NCBI RefSeq assembly: GCF_024166365.1
Contig: NC_064831.1
Span: 23,426,768 to 23,490,767, forward strand
Source of the DNA: Elephas maximus indicus
Taxonomy: Eukaryota; Chordata; Mammalia; Proboscidea; Elephantidae
DNA length: 64,000 nucleotides
Reading direction: 5' to 3'
The notes under the pieces are model-generated. The model saw only the letters and a program-made list of their open reading frames with translations, searched no databases and was not told the DNA's origin. A program made the translations under genes and the position numbers. Positions within the stretch are counted from its first letter, which is position 1; each line of letters begins with the position of its first letter. Below, in pieces: positions 11,650-24,400 of this stretch.

Positions 11650-12110
11650 TGGTTCTCTTCTTTCCCCACCTCTAATCCAGTCTCCACATTGCCACTGGAA
11701 TGTCCTTCTAAAACATCATTCTAATCAAGGCGTACTTCACACTCCTTATTAGCCTTAGGATAAAGCCCAAACTCTTGACTAGTGTTGCAAATCCTGTTTA
11801 CCCTCTGATCTTAGTATTGATCCCCTCTTTTTTTTTTTTTAACTGCTTAAGTCCTGAAGAGCCAGTAATGCCACATATCTTTGTTTCAATTCTCTCAATT
11901 ATATGTGCTTCCTCTTGCCTCCAGATGTTAACACATGCTAGCCTTTATGATTAGAGTTCTCTCCTACCCTATATTTACCTGAATGTCTACCATGTATTCT
12001 TGATCTCTGCTTAAAAGTAACTCCCTCTGATAAAGTCATCTCCCATCCCCCTAATATGGGTTACATTTCCTTCCATGTTCTACAGATACCTGCTTTTTTC
12101 TCTTATAGTC
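11650..12110. mobile_element. Ancient L2 LINE-like fragment
   Basis: The segment includes 'ttagccttaggataaagccc' with 'aaactcttgact' and, further on, an order of short motifs typical of the mammalian L2 3' region. It is strongly diverged and interrupted by a T run at 11828-11840. Confidence 0.5.
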
Positions 12111-12192
12111 CTTAGTACTTTGTGTTAAGAGTGCCCTGTCCCAGGCCCGCCACTTCTCTTCCAGCTGACCACGAGCTCTGTAAGGGCAGTGC

Positions 12193-12629
12193 TGTGCATT
12201 GACTGGTGTCTCTCAGAAAGCTAGATTAAAGTCCTAACCACCACCTGTGACGGTATCCTTGTTTCAAATAAGGTTTTTTGAAAATGTTATCAATTAAGTT
12301 AACATGAGGTCACACTGGAGTAGGGAGACTCTTAATCCGATTAGAGTAGTATCCTTATTAAAGCAGAGAAGAGTACAGAGAGACACAGAAAAAAGGCGAC
12401 CACGTGAAGACAGAGAGAGAGAGATTGGAATGATCTACAAGCTAAGAGACACGAGAAATCACTGGCTGTCACCAGAAGGTAGGTCAGAGCCCTGCGAAGT
12501 AATCACTGTGGCTGATATGTCCTGATTTTAGATTTCCAAACCCCAAAACTATGAGACAATAAATTTCTGTTTTTATAAACCACCAAGTTTATGGTACTTT
12601 GTTACTGCAGCCCTCCAAAACTAATTACA
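12193..12629 (+). mobile_element. MaLR/MLT1-like LTR
   Basis: The order is MaLR-like: 'taaagtcctaaccaccacct' near the start, 'caattaagttaacatgaggt' in the middle, 'gagacaataaatttctgttt' as polyadenylation signal region, and an end at 'aaaactaattaca'. No target duplication is visible. Confidence 0.7.
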
Positions 12630-12701
12630 GGCAAGGAGGGTTTTTTTTTTTTTTTTTTACTGGCTGAGCCTTCGTACCCAGCCCACGCCTGGGATTTGCT
12701 A

Positions 12702-12914
12702 AAACCAAAAGAAACAAACTGGTTACCATCTGTTTGATTCTGACTCATAGTGGCCTTACAGGACAAAGTAGAATTTACCATAGGGTTTCCAAGGCTGTAA
12801 TCTTTATGGAAGCCGACTGCCCCATCTTTCTCCTAGGAAGCACCAAGTAGGTTCAAACCACTGACCTTTCAGTTAGCAGCTGAGCACTTAACCACTGGGC
12901 CAGCAGGGCTCCAT
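12702..12914 (-). mobile_element. AfroSINE, long form
   Basis: Read on +, it runs from 'aaccaaaagaaacaaactgg' through the long-form block 'gtaatctttatggaagccga' to the head complement 'aaccactgggccagcagggc'. Confidence 0.88.
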
Positions 12915-13681
12915 TGGCACTTAGTTGATACTCGATAAACCATCAGTGAATAGTTCAACATTAAGATTTATTAGAGGACCATTTGATTGTTGAAACAAAG
13001 TCAGGAATTTAGCTTCTTGCTCTCTGGTAACAAAAACACCATTAGTTTTGCAATACCTTTTGACGATTCCAGAGTTTGAGCTCAGAATTCATCTGGTCAG
13101 ATAAAAGGACTTTCATCTATGTTCCTGTAGTTGTTTGTATTTCTCATTTACAGAACTTCTATGTATTATTATAAAAATTTAGTTATGAGTCTATTCTCTC
13201 ACTAGATTGCCCACACATAAAAAGAATGAAACATATTTTCTTCATTGTGGTATCTCTGAGTTGTGCACATAGTAGGTATTCAATACGTGTTTTTTTTTAA
13301 TGTTTAATGGAACCTTTTACATGAAATAATCCATTCAGAAAGTGATCCCTCTAGTGGCTAATGTATATCAGTACATTTTTTAAAAATAAAACTCAAGTTA
13401 TAAAATACTGCTTAGCAAAATAAAGTGAGATTAAATTTTGATCTATAAATCATATTATATAATGTTAGCAATAATACCTTGTCTTTTGTATTTTTATTGA
13501 TGGGAAGAAAATGATGTGAAAAAGAATTTACTGATATGACTGTAAAATTTGAAGTATTTAGTATTTGCTGATGATGCTGATTTGATGCTAGATGCTTTAT
13601 GAGTAATAATCCTGTTAATATGTATAAAAGAAAGTGCTCTTGGTTGTTTTATGGGTACATTAGTATTAAAAAAAAAAAAAA
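12915..13681. other. Intergenic DNA, nothing recognised
   Basis: AT-rich sequence without supported genes or named repeats. Confidence 0.5.
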
Positions 13682-13866
13682 GTTGCCAACGAGTCAGTTC
13701 CAACTCATAGTGACCCTGGTGGCACAGTGGTTAAGCGCTATGGCTTCTAAACAAAAGGTTGGCAGTTCAAATCTACCAGGTGCTTCTTGGAAACCATATG
13801 AGACAGTTCTACTCTGCCCTAGAGGGTCGCTATGAGTCAGAATTGACTCATCACAATGGGTTACAC
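13682..13866 (+). mobile_element. Composite SINE: inverted tail fragment fused to a + strand AfroSINE
   Basis: The first 35 bases (gttgccaacgagtcagttcc and onward to 'gtgacc') are the SINE tail in minus orientation. They pass directly into a + strand head 'ccctggtggcacagtggtta', which then continues to its own tail at about 13866. The junction falls at 'gacc/ccctgg'. Confidence 0.75.
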
Positions 13867-14193
13867 TAGTATAGGTTTTAAAAATATTATCATCAAAACA
13901 TTAAATAATATTTTTGTTCTTCCTAGCTTGCCATGCACCTGTAACAGGGAATATGATGACTCAACGATATATATTTCCTATTTAGAGTCTATTAGATTTT
14001 GGATACATTCATGGAATTTGGACTGTTAACATTTGACTTGATACCATTAGCTTCCAAGAAAACATATTTTTAATGTCCTCCTTTTCATGGGAGCAGAGCC
14101 CACCACTTTTTTATATATATAGTTATTTGATCAAAACCTTTCTTGGTGATGTTTGTGTTCGCTACCTTTGGTTGGAGGAGGTAATAAAACATG

Positions 14194-15219
14194 TTGTTAT
14201 TGTTGTTAGGTGCCATCAAGTTGGTTCCAACTCATAGTGACCCCATGTACAACAGAAAAAGACCCTGCCTGGTCCTACGCCATCCTCACAATCCTTGCTA
14301 TGCTTGAGCCCATTGCTGCAGCCACGGTGTCAGTCCATCTCGTTGAGGATCTTCCTCTCTTTCTTTGACCCTCTACTTTACCAAGCATGATGTCCTGCTC
14401 CAGGGACTGGTCCTTGCTGATAACATGTCCAAAGGATGTGAGATAAAGTCTCTTCTATCCTTGCTTCTAATGAGCATTCCGGCTGTACTGTTTCCAAAAC
14501 AGATTTGTTTGTTCTTCTGGCAGTCCATGGTATATTTAACATTCTTCTCCAACACTATAATTCAAAGGCATCAATTCTTCGGTCTTCATTATTCATTATC
14601 CAGCTTTCGCATGCACATGAGGCAATTGAAAATATAATGGCTTGGGTCAGGGCACCTTAATCCTCAAAGTGACATCTTTCCTTTTTAACAATTTAAAGAG
14701 GTCTTTTGCAGCAGATTTGCCCAATGTGCAATGCATCCTTTGATTTCTTGGCTGCTGCTTCCATGGGTGTTGATTGCGGATCTAATAAAATGAAATCCTT
14801 GACAACTTCAGTATTTTCTGTGTTTATCATGATGTTTCTTATTGGTCCAGTTGTGAAGATTTTTGTTTTCTTTATGTTGAAGCGTAATCCATGCTGAAGG
14901 CTGTAGCCTTTAACCTTCATCAATAAGTGCTTCAAGTCCTTTTCACTTCCAGCAAGCAAGGTTGTGTCATCCTCATAACGCAGGTTGTTAATGAGTTTTC
15001 CTCCAATCCTGGTGCCCTGTTCTTCTTCATATAGTCCAGCTTCTCAGATTATCTGCTCAGCATACAGACTGAGTAAGTATGGTGGAAGGATAGAACCTTG
15101 ATTTTAAACCACGCAGTATCCCCTTGTTGTGTTCAAACTACTGCCTCTTGGTCTATGTACAGGTTCTTCATGAGCACAATTAATTGCTCTGAAACTCCCA
15201 TTCTTTGCAATGTTATCCA
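14194..15219 (-). mobile_element. RTE LINE, 5'-truncated, with 12-bp TSD
   Basis: The minus-strand copy covers the RTE 3' region and the C-terminal reverse transcriptase. The RT active-site motif is altered: the minus strand near 14965-14985 reads Y-E-D-D where the other copies have Y-A-D-D. The element lies between taataaaacatg (14182-14193) and taataaagcatg (15220-15231), a target duplication with one change. Frameshifts and stops make it non-functional. Confidence 0.88.
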
Positions 15220-15534
15220 TAATAAAGCATGAGTGACTCCGGTTTGCTTACTTGTTACATGTTGTACTTTCAAGAAATGTTTCCTAGTAGTTTCACGATG
15301 TAACAATTATCTACTTCTTTATGTTTATATGAAGACTATGGCCATAAACTAATATGGCTAATTTTTTTTTTTTTAACAAACATTATTTCAAAATTATCTT
15401 TTATGCTTAAAAAGTGGTTTGGGCTATCAGTCAATTATACCAATATGCTGACATTGCTTAAAACTATTTTTGGAAATGCTATATTTTTTAAAAGCACAGT
15501 ATATTTGTATATTAAGCTCAAATATATATGCATT

Positions 15535-16250
15535 TATTCACTCAGTAACTGTTCAGCCAACATTCGCCATGTGCGGGACTGTAGGCCTGGTATATGAGCT
15601 ATAAGTGAATGACACAACTCCTGGCTCAAGGATTTGGGGAGTAGGGTGAGTGGTGAAAACATAAACAGATAGTTATAACACGGTGCAGTAAGGGAAATGG
15701 TGGCGATGTTACAGGGAGAGTCATCTAACTCAGCACGGAGGTTTACAGAAAGCTTCAGGAGGGAGATTACAACTGTGACTTAATGTGGGAATGGACATTA
15801 ACCAGGGAGGAGAAAAATCATCAGTAAAAGTACAAAGACTAGAAAGAACATGATATGTGGGAGGAACCCCACGCAGTTCAATATTGCCAGAACCTAGAGA
15901 AAAAGCAGCAATACTGAGAGATGGAAGAAAAGAGACAATGACCAGCTTATGAAGATCATGCATATTATTTTATCCTGATGAGACCAGCTGAAGAATTATA
16001 AGAAGGGGAATGATGTGGTCAAATTTGGGAGAAAAAAAAGAAGTGTAAATTTGAGGAAGATGAGACCAAAAACAGAGACCAATTAAGGATCAGCTAAAAA
16101 AGCTCAGCCAAAGATAATGAATGCTTTAAATAGAACAATATTAGTGGGGCTAGAGAGGAGAGGATGAATTGCAGAAATAATTACAAGATAAAATTGGCCG
16201 TGTTTGAGCCATGAAGGAGAAAGGAGGCATTGAGGATAATTTCTAGGACT
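15535..16250. mobile_element. Ancient L2-like sequence (uncertain)
   Basis: Scattered motifs such as 'catgtgcgggactgtaggcc' and 'ggaatgatgtggtcaaattt' resemble old L2-type repeats common in mammals. Divergence is high and the boundaries are not defined. Confidence 0.35.
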
Positions 16251-17639
16251 CTAGATAAACCACTTAGGATAACTTATTATACAAGGGGCAGAAACCCCAT
16301 TTCAAACTGGCTTAAAAAGAAATGAATCTAAAAAAGTTCAGAAGCAGTTCTTGCTTCAAGCAGGGTTTGCTACAGAGATTTAAATCATTTGTTTGTTCTT
16401 CTGTCACTGAGAGTTAGTCTCTGTCTATATCATCTTGAGCACTCCTTCCCTCAGTGCCGTTCTTCAGGAGCTCCAGTGTCTTTTCATAATCCCTTAAAAA
16501 ATGCTTACCGCTATCCCAGTATGGGACCTCTGCAAATCTACTCTAGCACTATGGCCAATATATAGGAATAAGTTGTCGAATATTTTAAATAGCCTCCTTT
16601 GACATAGGACTCATAACATGCATTCATTTTATATCTGACATAGAATATAAAGACTGCTTTGTTACATAAGACGAGTGGGCTGATAAATCAGATTTGGTAA
16701 GAGAAACTGGCAGGAACCTGGATGTCCCTGTAGGACATGTGCGCAGCTCATGGGACGTAAAGCCTAGAAAGATTCAGACGCCTGGCACTTTGGGGAAGTT
16801 TATGGGTCCACTGGTCTGAGACAGGCTACAACATCCTCTTCATGGCAGTGGACACAAGGCTTAAAGTGCAACAAGTTTATTTGGAAAGTGACTCCAAGGA
16901 ACGCTGACAACAGAACATGACATTAAACCAAATAAAGGGTATTTCACAAGTGAATTGCCATTGCTGGTAACTGGAGCTTAACCCTGGCAGGGAACTCTAA
17001 GAGTCAGAGCAACTTGAATTCAAGCCCACCTGAGGAACAAGGGAACTGGGATGTTTACAAACCAACTCTACTATCATTGTTTGAGGACTGTTCCTGAGGG
17101 GTTTAATATCCCAGCCCTTAGGGCCTACTAAGGGATCCTGGCCATCAAAAAAGCCCTCAGGCAAAAGTTAGAGGAGCGAGCAGTTACTAGTCCTGTGGAA
17201 TCTGGGAGATGAGGGCGGGCGCATCACTCAGCTCCATTTGTCCCCCCCGTAAATGTACTCTGTCCTGTCGATGCTTCCTAAAGGAAGTGTCTGATGGAAA
17301 GAATTATAATAGGACTCACAGAGCCGGATAGAGTCCCTGCTACATCTGTCAAGCTTGATGCTTCCACTGCCACCGATCATCTACCTCCTCTACACCCCCG
17401 CCCACAGCCGCCACTTCTCGTGGCCTCGCTTGTCCTTCCAGAGGAATAACACAGGTTTCTCCCTTGAGGAACTGGAGTTACCACGCCCTTGCCTACGTAA
17501 AGTTGCTGTAATTTCCCATTCACGACTACCGCAAGCTATGGAAGCAGCAAAAAGCGCCAAAAGTGCATATTCAGAGTTCCTGACATTATCCTTCCTGCTT
17601 CAACACTGAGCTGCAACACTGTCTCCTTATGATATGTGT
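16251..17639. other. Unassigned intergenic DNA, partly GC-richer
   Basis: No gene is recognised. The part at about 16700-17610 is richer in GC than its surroundings and holds an 84-codon frame at 17355-17609 without any domain. It could be an undescribed LTR or an old retroviral remnant, but I see no defining motif. Confidence 0.35.
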
Positions 17640-18455
17640 TGTTGGTAGGTGCCGTTGAGTCAGTTCTGACTCACAGCAACCCTACGTTCAACAGAACGAA
17701 ATACTGCCTGGTCCTGCGCCACCCTCCCAATTGTTGCTGTGTTGGAGCCCATCGTTGCGGCCACTGTGTCAATCCATCTCATTGAGGGTCTTCCTCTTTT
17801 CACTGACCCTCTACTTTACCAAGCATGATGACCTTCTCCAGGGACTGGTCCCTCCGGATAACATGTCCGAAGTATGTGAGACGACGTCTTGCTATCCTCG
17901 CTTCTAATGAGCATTCTGGTTGTACTTCTTCCAAGACAGATTCATTCCTTCTTCTGACAGTCCATGATATGTTCAACGTTCTTCACCAGCACCATTAATT
18001 CAAAGGTATCAATTCTTCTTCAGTCTTCCTTATTCATCGTCCATATTTCTCATGCATCTGAGGCAACTGAAAATACCATGGTTTGGGTCAGGTGTGTCTT
18101 AGTTCTCCAAGTGGCATTTTTGCTTTTTATCAATTTTAAGAGGCCTTTTGGAGCAGATTTGCCCAATGCAATATGTCGTCTGATTTCTTGACTGCTGCTT
18201 CCATGGGTGTTGATTGTGGATCCAAGTAAAATGAAATCCATGACAATGTCAATATTTTCTCTGTTTATCATGATGTTGCTTATTGGCTCAGTTGTAAGGA
18301 TTTTTGTTTTCTTTATGTTGAGGCATAATCTATACTGAAGGCTGTGGTCTTTAATCTTCATCAATAAGTGCTTCAAGTCCTCTTCACTTTCAGGAGGCAA
18401 GGTTGTGTCATCTGCATAACACAGGTTGTTAATGAGTCTTCCTCCAATCCTGATA
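17640..18455 (-). mobile_element. RTE LINE fragment, RT C-terminal region
   Basis: The minus strand encodes an RTE reverse transcriptase end with an intact Y-A-D-D catalytic motif near 18405-18416 (frame 18050-18469). From there it runs to the 3' tail 'taggtgccgttgagtcagtt' at 17645. It is 5'-truncated, and no clear target duplication was found. Confidence 0.87.
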
Positions 18456-19384
18456 ATAAGTAGTGTCAATAATTATAATTAATATAGGAAACTCCTTTCT
18501 TTAACCTTTGGCATACAGGCATAAGGAGCACAAAATGACAAAAAGGAAGTTGTAGCTTAATGGAATTCTTAATATTACCCCTGGTAGAAGATTTTCCCTA
18601 TTCCATTACCCAATAACCAGTACCTTTAATCTAGCAGAGACTAAAGTAGCAGGAATGGGAAGCTTAAATGCTTTGGTGAGTCACTGAAAGTGATGATGAG
18701 AGAGGTCTCTCCTATTTCCACCCTTAGTTTCAAAATCATTTTTTCAAGCTATTGGAGACACAACATCCTATAATGGCTATTGATTTAAAGTGTATATTCA
18801 TCTTGAAGGACAGAGTCTCAACCCTACAAGGTGTCATCTTTAAGCTGGTAACTTAGTTATATTTCTAAGTGGATGCTTTCATATTCTGTCAGAGCAACAG
18901 CTTCTAGGTCATTCTATATATGGTAAGATCAGTGGATTCCATTATTATATTCCCACTGTCTCATCTCTTTTACCCGACAAAGGGTTCTTTGTATTGAGAT
19001 AATATATTATAGAATGCTAGCAAACTAGAGCCTTTGCCTAGTGGTGCTAGGCAAGGCACTGCAGTCAGGGAAGACAAACCAATATACAGATTACATATCA
19101 ATCCCACCAGAGGGGTTAGGAAGCTTAATCAATTGTATATTGAGAGATGCTTCCAGGGATAGCAACTCCTTGGCACTTTTGGCCCCACATGACGGAATGG
19201 ACTCCAGCCACCAAAAAGTCCTCATGCAGAGACTCAGATTTTGTTAGTGGGAAGTCTAGCCAACGGGTTCTACAATGTAAAAGCCTGCGGAATATGGGCA
19301 TCTGTTATATAAGTTATGCACTTATAGTACCTACCTCTTAGAAAGATGCACATCTTTGGTAGGAATATAAAAACAAAAAATAGA
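18456..19384. other. Intergenic DNA, nothing recognised
   Basis: No supported gene, RNA or named repeat. Two overlapping short frames at 19041-19341 look accidental. Confidence 0.45.
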
Positions 19385-20890
19385 TGAGTCAAAGAAATAA
19401 AATAGTAAAATCAAAAGATTTATATCTAATCTTATCAATAATAACATTAAATGTAAATGGACTAAGATTTAAAAAGGAAAAAGAAGCAGATTAGGAAACC
19501 ACAGGAAAAGAGCAAGGCTTTCGGCTTCTGCATTACACCAGGGAGACAAAGTTTTCAGTTTGAGTACAGGCAAGTTGACTGCCCACTAAAACAAACAAAA
19601 GCAGAGTGCTTCCAAAAAGTACAACAGAGATGAGAGTCACAACAACATTTTATATAAAATATTTGCTTTTCAACTAAAAAATTACTAGACATAGACACAA
19701 AAACAGAAAAATATAACCCATACTCAGGAAGCAAGAGTATTCAATAAAAAATTACTCTACCCGAACCTAGATTTAGCAGACATTAAAGCAAGCAATTGTA
19801 AAAAAAAAAAAAAACTGCAAACCCTGGTGGCGTAGTGGTTAAGTGCTACAGATGCTAACCAAGAGGTCAGCAGTTCAAGTCCGCCAGGCACTCCTTGGAA
19901 ACTCTAGTCTGTCCTACAGGGTCGCTATGAGTTGGAATTGACTTGACAGCAGTGAGTTTGGTTTGGTTTGGTATTATAAAAAATAAAGAATTAGAAGATA
20001 ATAAGTTCAAAGAATAAAAATTGAATATGGTTCCAATAAACTGATAGAAAATCTCAATTAAGAAATGGAATCAATTTTTAAAATGAAAATTTTAGAACTG
20101 AAAAGTAAAATATTTGAAAACAAAAGAAAAATTACAATATGGACTCCCCAGGGGATTGGATACGAAAGAAGTAAATGTCTGTAAACTTGAACAGAGATCA
20201 AAAGATATTACTCAATCTAAAGACGAGAGAGAGAAAAAAAGAAAGAAGAACAGAGCCTCAGAGAACTATGAGACAATACCAAGTAATTCAACATACATAT
20301 AAGAATTCCAGAAAGAGAAGACAGAGGGAAAAACAGCAGAAATACATCTGAATAAACAATATCCTAAAATTTCCCAAATTCTGATTCAGTGGAAAGTATT
20401 ATTTGTACATTTAAGAATCTCAGTGAACTCCATGCAAGAAACACACATACACACAAAACACTCATAGATATTCAAACTGCTGAAAATCAAAGAGAAAGAG
20501 AAAGTCTTGAAAGCAGCCAGAGCAAAATGACACATCACATATAAAAGGACAAGGATATGATTAAGGATATGATAAATAAAGACATGTTTATTAAACAGAA
20601 ACTAAGAGAATTAATTGCCAAAAGGCTTACACTTCAAGAAATGATAAGGAAATGCTTTGGCCTAAAAAGAAATATTAGATAGCTATTCAATCTACAAAAG
20701 GAACGAAGACCACCAAAAATGCTAAATATGTGAATAATACAGCAAACTATATAAACTTTCTTTCTCTCTTAAAATTTTTAAAAGACATATGACTGTTGAA
20801 AGCCAATATTATACTATTGTATTAATGAATTTTAATATACATGTAGATATAATATGTATGACAATAATAGCACAAAGGAAAGGGGTGATT
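19385..20890 (+). mobile_element. Ancient L1/HAL1-like sequence
   Basis: The A-rich + strand contains 'acattaaatgtaaatggact' (19446-19465), like the start of L1 ORF2. Further on, 'gagaattaattgccaaaagg', 'aatgctttggcctaaaaaga' and 'gacaataatagcacaaagga' appear in the order seen in old L1/HAL1-type elements. A SINE interrupts it. The reading frame is fully decayed. Confidence 0.55.
19815..19975 (+). mobile_element. AfroSINE nested in old L1-like sequence
   Basis: It has the head 'aaaccctggtggcgtagtgg', a B-box-like 'cagttcaagtcc' and the tail 'gtcgctatgagttggaattg', ending in repeated GGTTT. About 15 bases usually found in the middle (around 'ggggcagttctac') are missing. Confidence 0.87.
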
Positions 20891-21026
20891 GTAAGTCACA
20901 TATACAATTGCCAAAGTCCTATATTTTACCTGAATTAATACAATATTAGCTCAAAGTAGATGGAAAGTTGCATTCCTCAGTGCAACCACTGAAAAAACAT
21001 AATGCAAAGAGATATACCTTACAATC

Positions 21027-21440
21027 TGTCTTAGTTTGCCAGTGCTGCCATAATAGAAATAGCACAAGTGGGTGGCTTTAAGGAATATAAATTTATTTTC
21101 TCATGATTTTCATAGTCCAAATCAGGGCCCCAGTCATGTTGGTTACTTCCGTGGGCCTCTCTCCTTGTTTCTAGTGATTGCCAGCAATCTTTGGCATCCC
21201 TTTACTTGCGGATGATCTTCCTACAGCCTCTGTCTAGCCCTTTGTGTGAGTCTCTGTGTCTATTCTGTGTTTTTAAAAGACACAATTTAGAAGCCATATG
21301 GTTTAGGGCCCACCCTACTCTGGTATGATGTCATTAACATAACAAAAGAAAATGCATATTTTCAAACAAGTTCATATTTATAGGTACAGGAGTTAGTACT
21401 TAAATACATATTTTGGGGGATACAATTCAATCCATAACCA
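21027..21440 (-). mobile_element. MaLR/MLT1-like LTR next to the ERV-L pol remnant
   Basis: The minus strand starts TGGTTATGGATTGAATTG and ends GCAAACTAAGACA, with 'gagaaaataaatttatattc' as the polyadenylation region. Its inner end lies about 20 bases from the last recognisable codons of the ERV-L pol remnant, in the same orientation. It is therefore in the position of a 3' LTR. The + strand between them is purine-rich, so the minus strand lacks the polypurine tract expected upstream of a 3' LTR. Confidence 0.7.
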
Positions 21441-21461
21441 AATTAAAAAGAGGAAGAAAAG

Positions 21462-24400
21462 TTAATTATTGCAAAAAAAATGGGAAAGGAGGAGTAGGAA
21501 AAGGAAAAAAAAGAGATGAGACACATAGACTACAATTAGATCATGAGGGGTAACAATGAGTGGTTCCACTCCCATTCCCACCCCTTGATTCCTGGACCCA
21601 TGAATCCTGACTATGGGAGAAATAGCACCATGTATTGGATGTTGGTTTACAGCATACACAGCCTTGTGGAGAACATTGTCCCTACACTGCAAAGTATTGC
21701 CATCTAGCTGGCATAGTGATTGTATCTTTAGGAGGCCATTCCAGTGTTCTATCAAGCCAGCTGCTTCAGGATGACGGGGAATATCGTAAGACCAGTGAAT
21801 ATCATGAGCATGGGCTCACTGCTGCACTTCACTTGCTGTGAAGTGAGCCTCTTGATTTGAGGCGATGCTGTGTGGGATGCCAGGACAGCAGATAAGGCAT
21901 TCTGTAAGTCCACGAATGGTAATTTTGGCAGAAGCATTGCATGCAAGGAAGGCCAATCCATATCCAGAGTAAGTGTTTTTCCAGTAAGAGAAAACACTGT
22001 CCTTTCCATGACAGAAGTGACCCAATGTAATCAACCTGCCACCAGGTTGTTGGCTGATCGCCTAGAGGAATGGTGCCATATCGTGGACCCTGTGTTGGTC
22101 TCCGCTGCTGGCAGATTGGGCACTCTGGAGTGGGTGAAGCCAAGTTGGCCTTGGTGAGTGGACGTTCATGTTACTGAGCCCTGCATAACCTCCATCCCTG
22201 TCACCGTGGCCACTCTGTTCATGAGCCCATTGGGCAATGATGGAAGTGGCTGGGGAAAGAGGATGACTGGTCTCCACAGAATGCATCATCCTATTCACTT
22301 GATTGTTAAAATCCTCCTCTGCTGAGGTCACCCATTGGTGAATATTCACACGAGACACAAATATCTTCACTTCTTTGGCCCATTCAGAGAGGTCTATCTA
22401 CATACCTCTTCCCTATAACTCCTAGTCACCAATTTTCCAATCATGATCCTTCCAAGTCCCTGCAAATCCAGCCAAACCATTGGCCACAGCCCATGAGTCA
22501 GTATACAACTGCACATCTGGCCATTTCCCTTTCCAAGCAAAGTGAACAACCAGGTGTACTACTAGACGTTCTGCCCACTGGGAGGATTTCACTTCACCAC
22601 TGTCCTTTAAAGGGGTCCCAGAAAGGGGCTTTCAAGGAATTCCCACAAGACCATAGGTGCAGATGGGGAGAAAGCAGGTAATGTGACAGGAGTAGAGACC
22701 ATGGGCATTTGGGCCACTTCCCTGTGCAATTTACTTGTGCCTTCAGGTCCTGCTTGGGCCTGATCTCCTATATACTACTTACATTTAATGATGGAGTGCT
22801 GCCGTGCATGTCCAACTTTGTGGCTCTGTGTGTCAGACAACACCCCGTTCATGATGAGCGGCTCAGGCTGCACGGTGACTTGGTGTCCTATGGTTAAGTC
22901 TTCAGTCTCTACTAAGTCTCACTAACAAGCCAAAAGCTATTTCTCAAAAGGTGGGTAGTTATCTACAAAGGATGGCAGGGCTTTCCTCCAAAATCCTAAG
23001 GGTCTGCACTTTGATTCATAAATAGGGGCCTGCCAAAGACTCTAAACAGCATCTCTCTCTGCCGCTGCCACTTCAAGCACCATTGGATCAGCCAGATCTT
23101 ATGGCCAAAGTGGCAGAGTGGCTTGCACGGTAGCCTGAACTTGTTGAAGAGCCTTCTCTAGTTCTGGGCCCATTCAAAACTAGCAGCTTTTGGGTCACTT
23201 TATAAATAGGCCAGAGTAGCACGCCCAGATGAGGAATATGTTGTCTCTAAAATCCAAAGAGGCCCACCAGGCTTTGTTCCTCGTTTTGAGTTGTGGGAGA
23301 AGCCAGGTACAATAGTTTATCCTTTACTTTAAAAGGAACATCTCAACAAGCCCCACACCATTGGACCCTCTAGAAATTTCACTGAGGTGGAAGGTGCCTG
23401 AATTTTTGTCTGATTAATTTCCCACCCTCTACACAAAGTATTTTACCAATAATTCCAGAGTCCTTGACACTTGGTCCTTACTAGGTATAATCAGCATAAT
23501 ATCTGCAACATAATGAAACAGTGTGAAGTATTGTGCAAGGGAAAGGCTATCAAGGTCCCTGCGGACTAAATTATGACATAGGGTTGGAGAGTTGATATAC
23601 CACTGAGGGAGGACATTGAAGGTGTATTTCTGGCCTTGCCAGCTGAAAGCAAACTACTGCTGGTGTTCCTTCAAAACAGAATCGAGAAGAAGTCCTTGGC
23701 CAGATCAGCAGCTGCATACCAGGTACCAGGAGGTGGATTAATTTGCTCAAGCAATGAGATTATACTTGGAACAGCAGCTGCAATTGGAGTCACCACCTGG
23801 TTGTCGATAATCTACTGTCATTCTCCAAGATCCATCTGTTTTTTGCACAGGCCAAATAGGCGAGTTGAATGGGGATGTGGTGCGAATCACCACCCCCTGC
23901 ATCCTTCAAGTCCTTAATGGTGGCAGTAACCTCCACGATCCCTCCAGGGGTGCGATATTGCTTTTGGTTTACTATTTTCCTAGGTAGGGGCAGTTCTAAT
24001 GGCTTCCACTTGGTCTTTCCTACTATAATAGCCCTTACTCCACTTGTCAGGAATCCAATTGAGGGTTCTCCCTGTTGCTGAGTATATCTATTCCAATTAT
24101 GCTTTCGGGAACTGGGGAAATAACTACAGTATGGGTTTGGGGACCCACTGGACCCACTGTGAGATGAATCTGAGCTAAGATTCCATTAATAACCTGACCT
24201 GCATATGCCCCCCACTCAGACTGTTGGGTCACAGTGACGTTTTGTGTCTTCTGGAATTAGTGTCAGTTCAGAGCCAGCATTCAGTAATTCCCCAAAAGTC
24301 TGACTATCTCCTTTTCCCCCAACAAACAGTCACTCTAGTAAAAGGCCCCAGGTCATTTTGGTGAAACCTGGGGGAAAGATTAACAGTATAAATTTTTGGC

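Noticed and set aside
21462-22370. Possibility of a functional retroviral integrase gene
   Set aside because: The frame is split into at least five pieces by stops and shifts, so only a pseudogene is supported.
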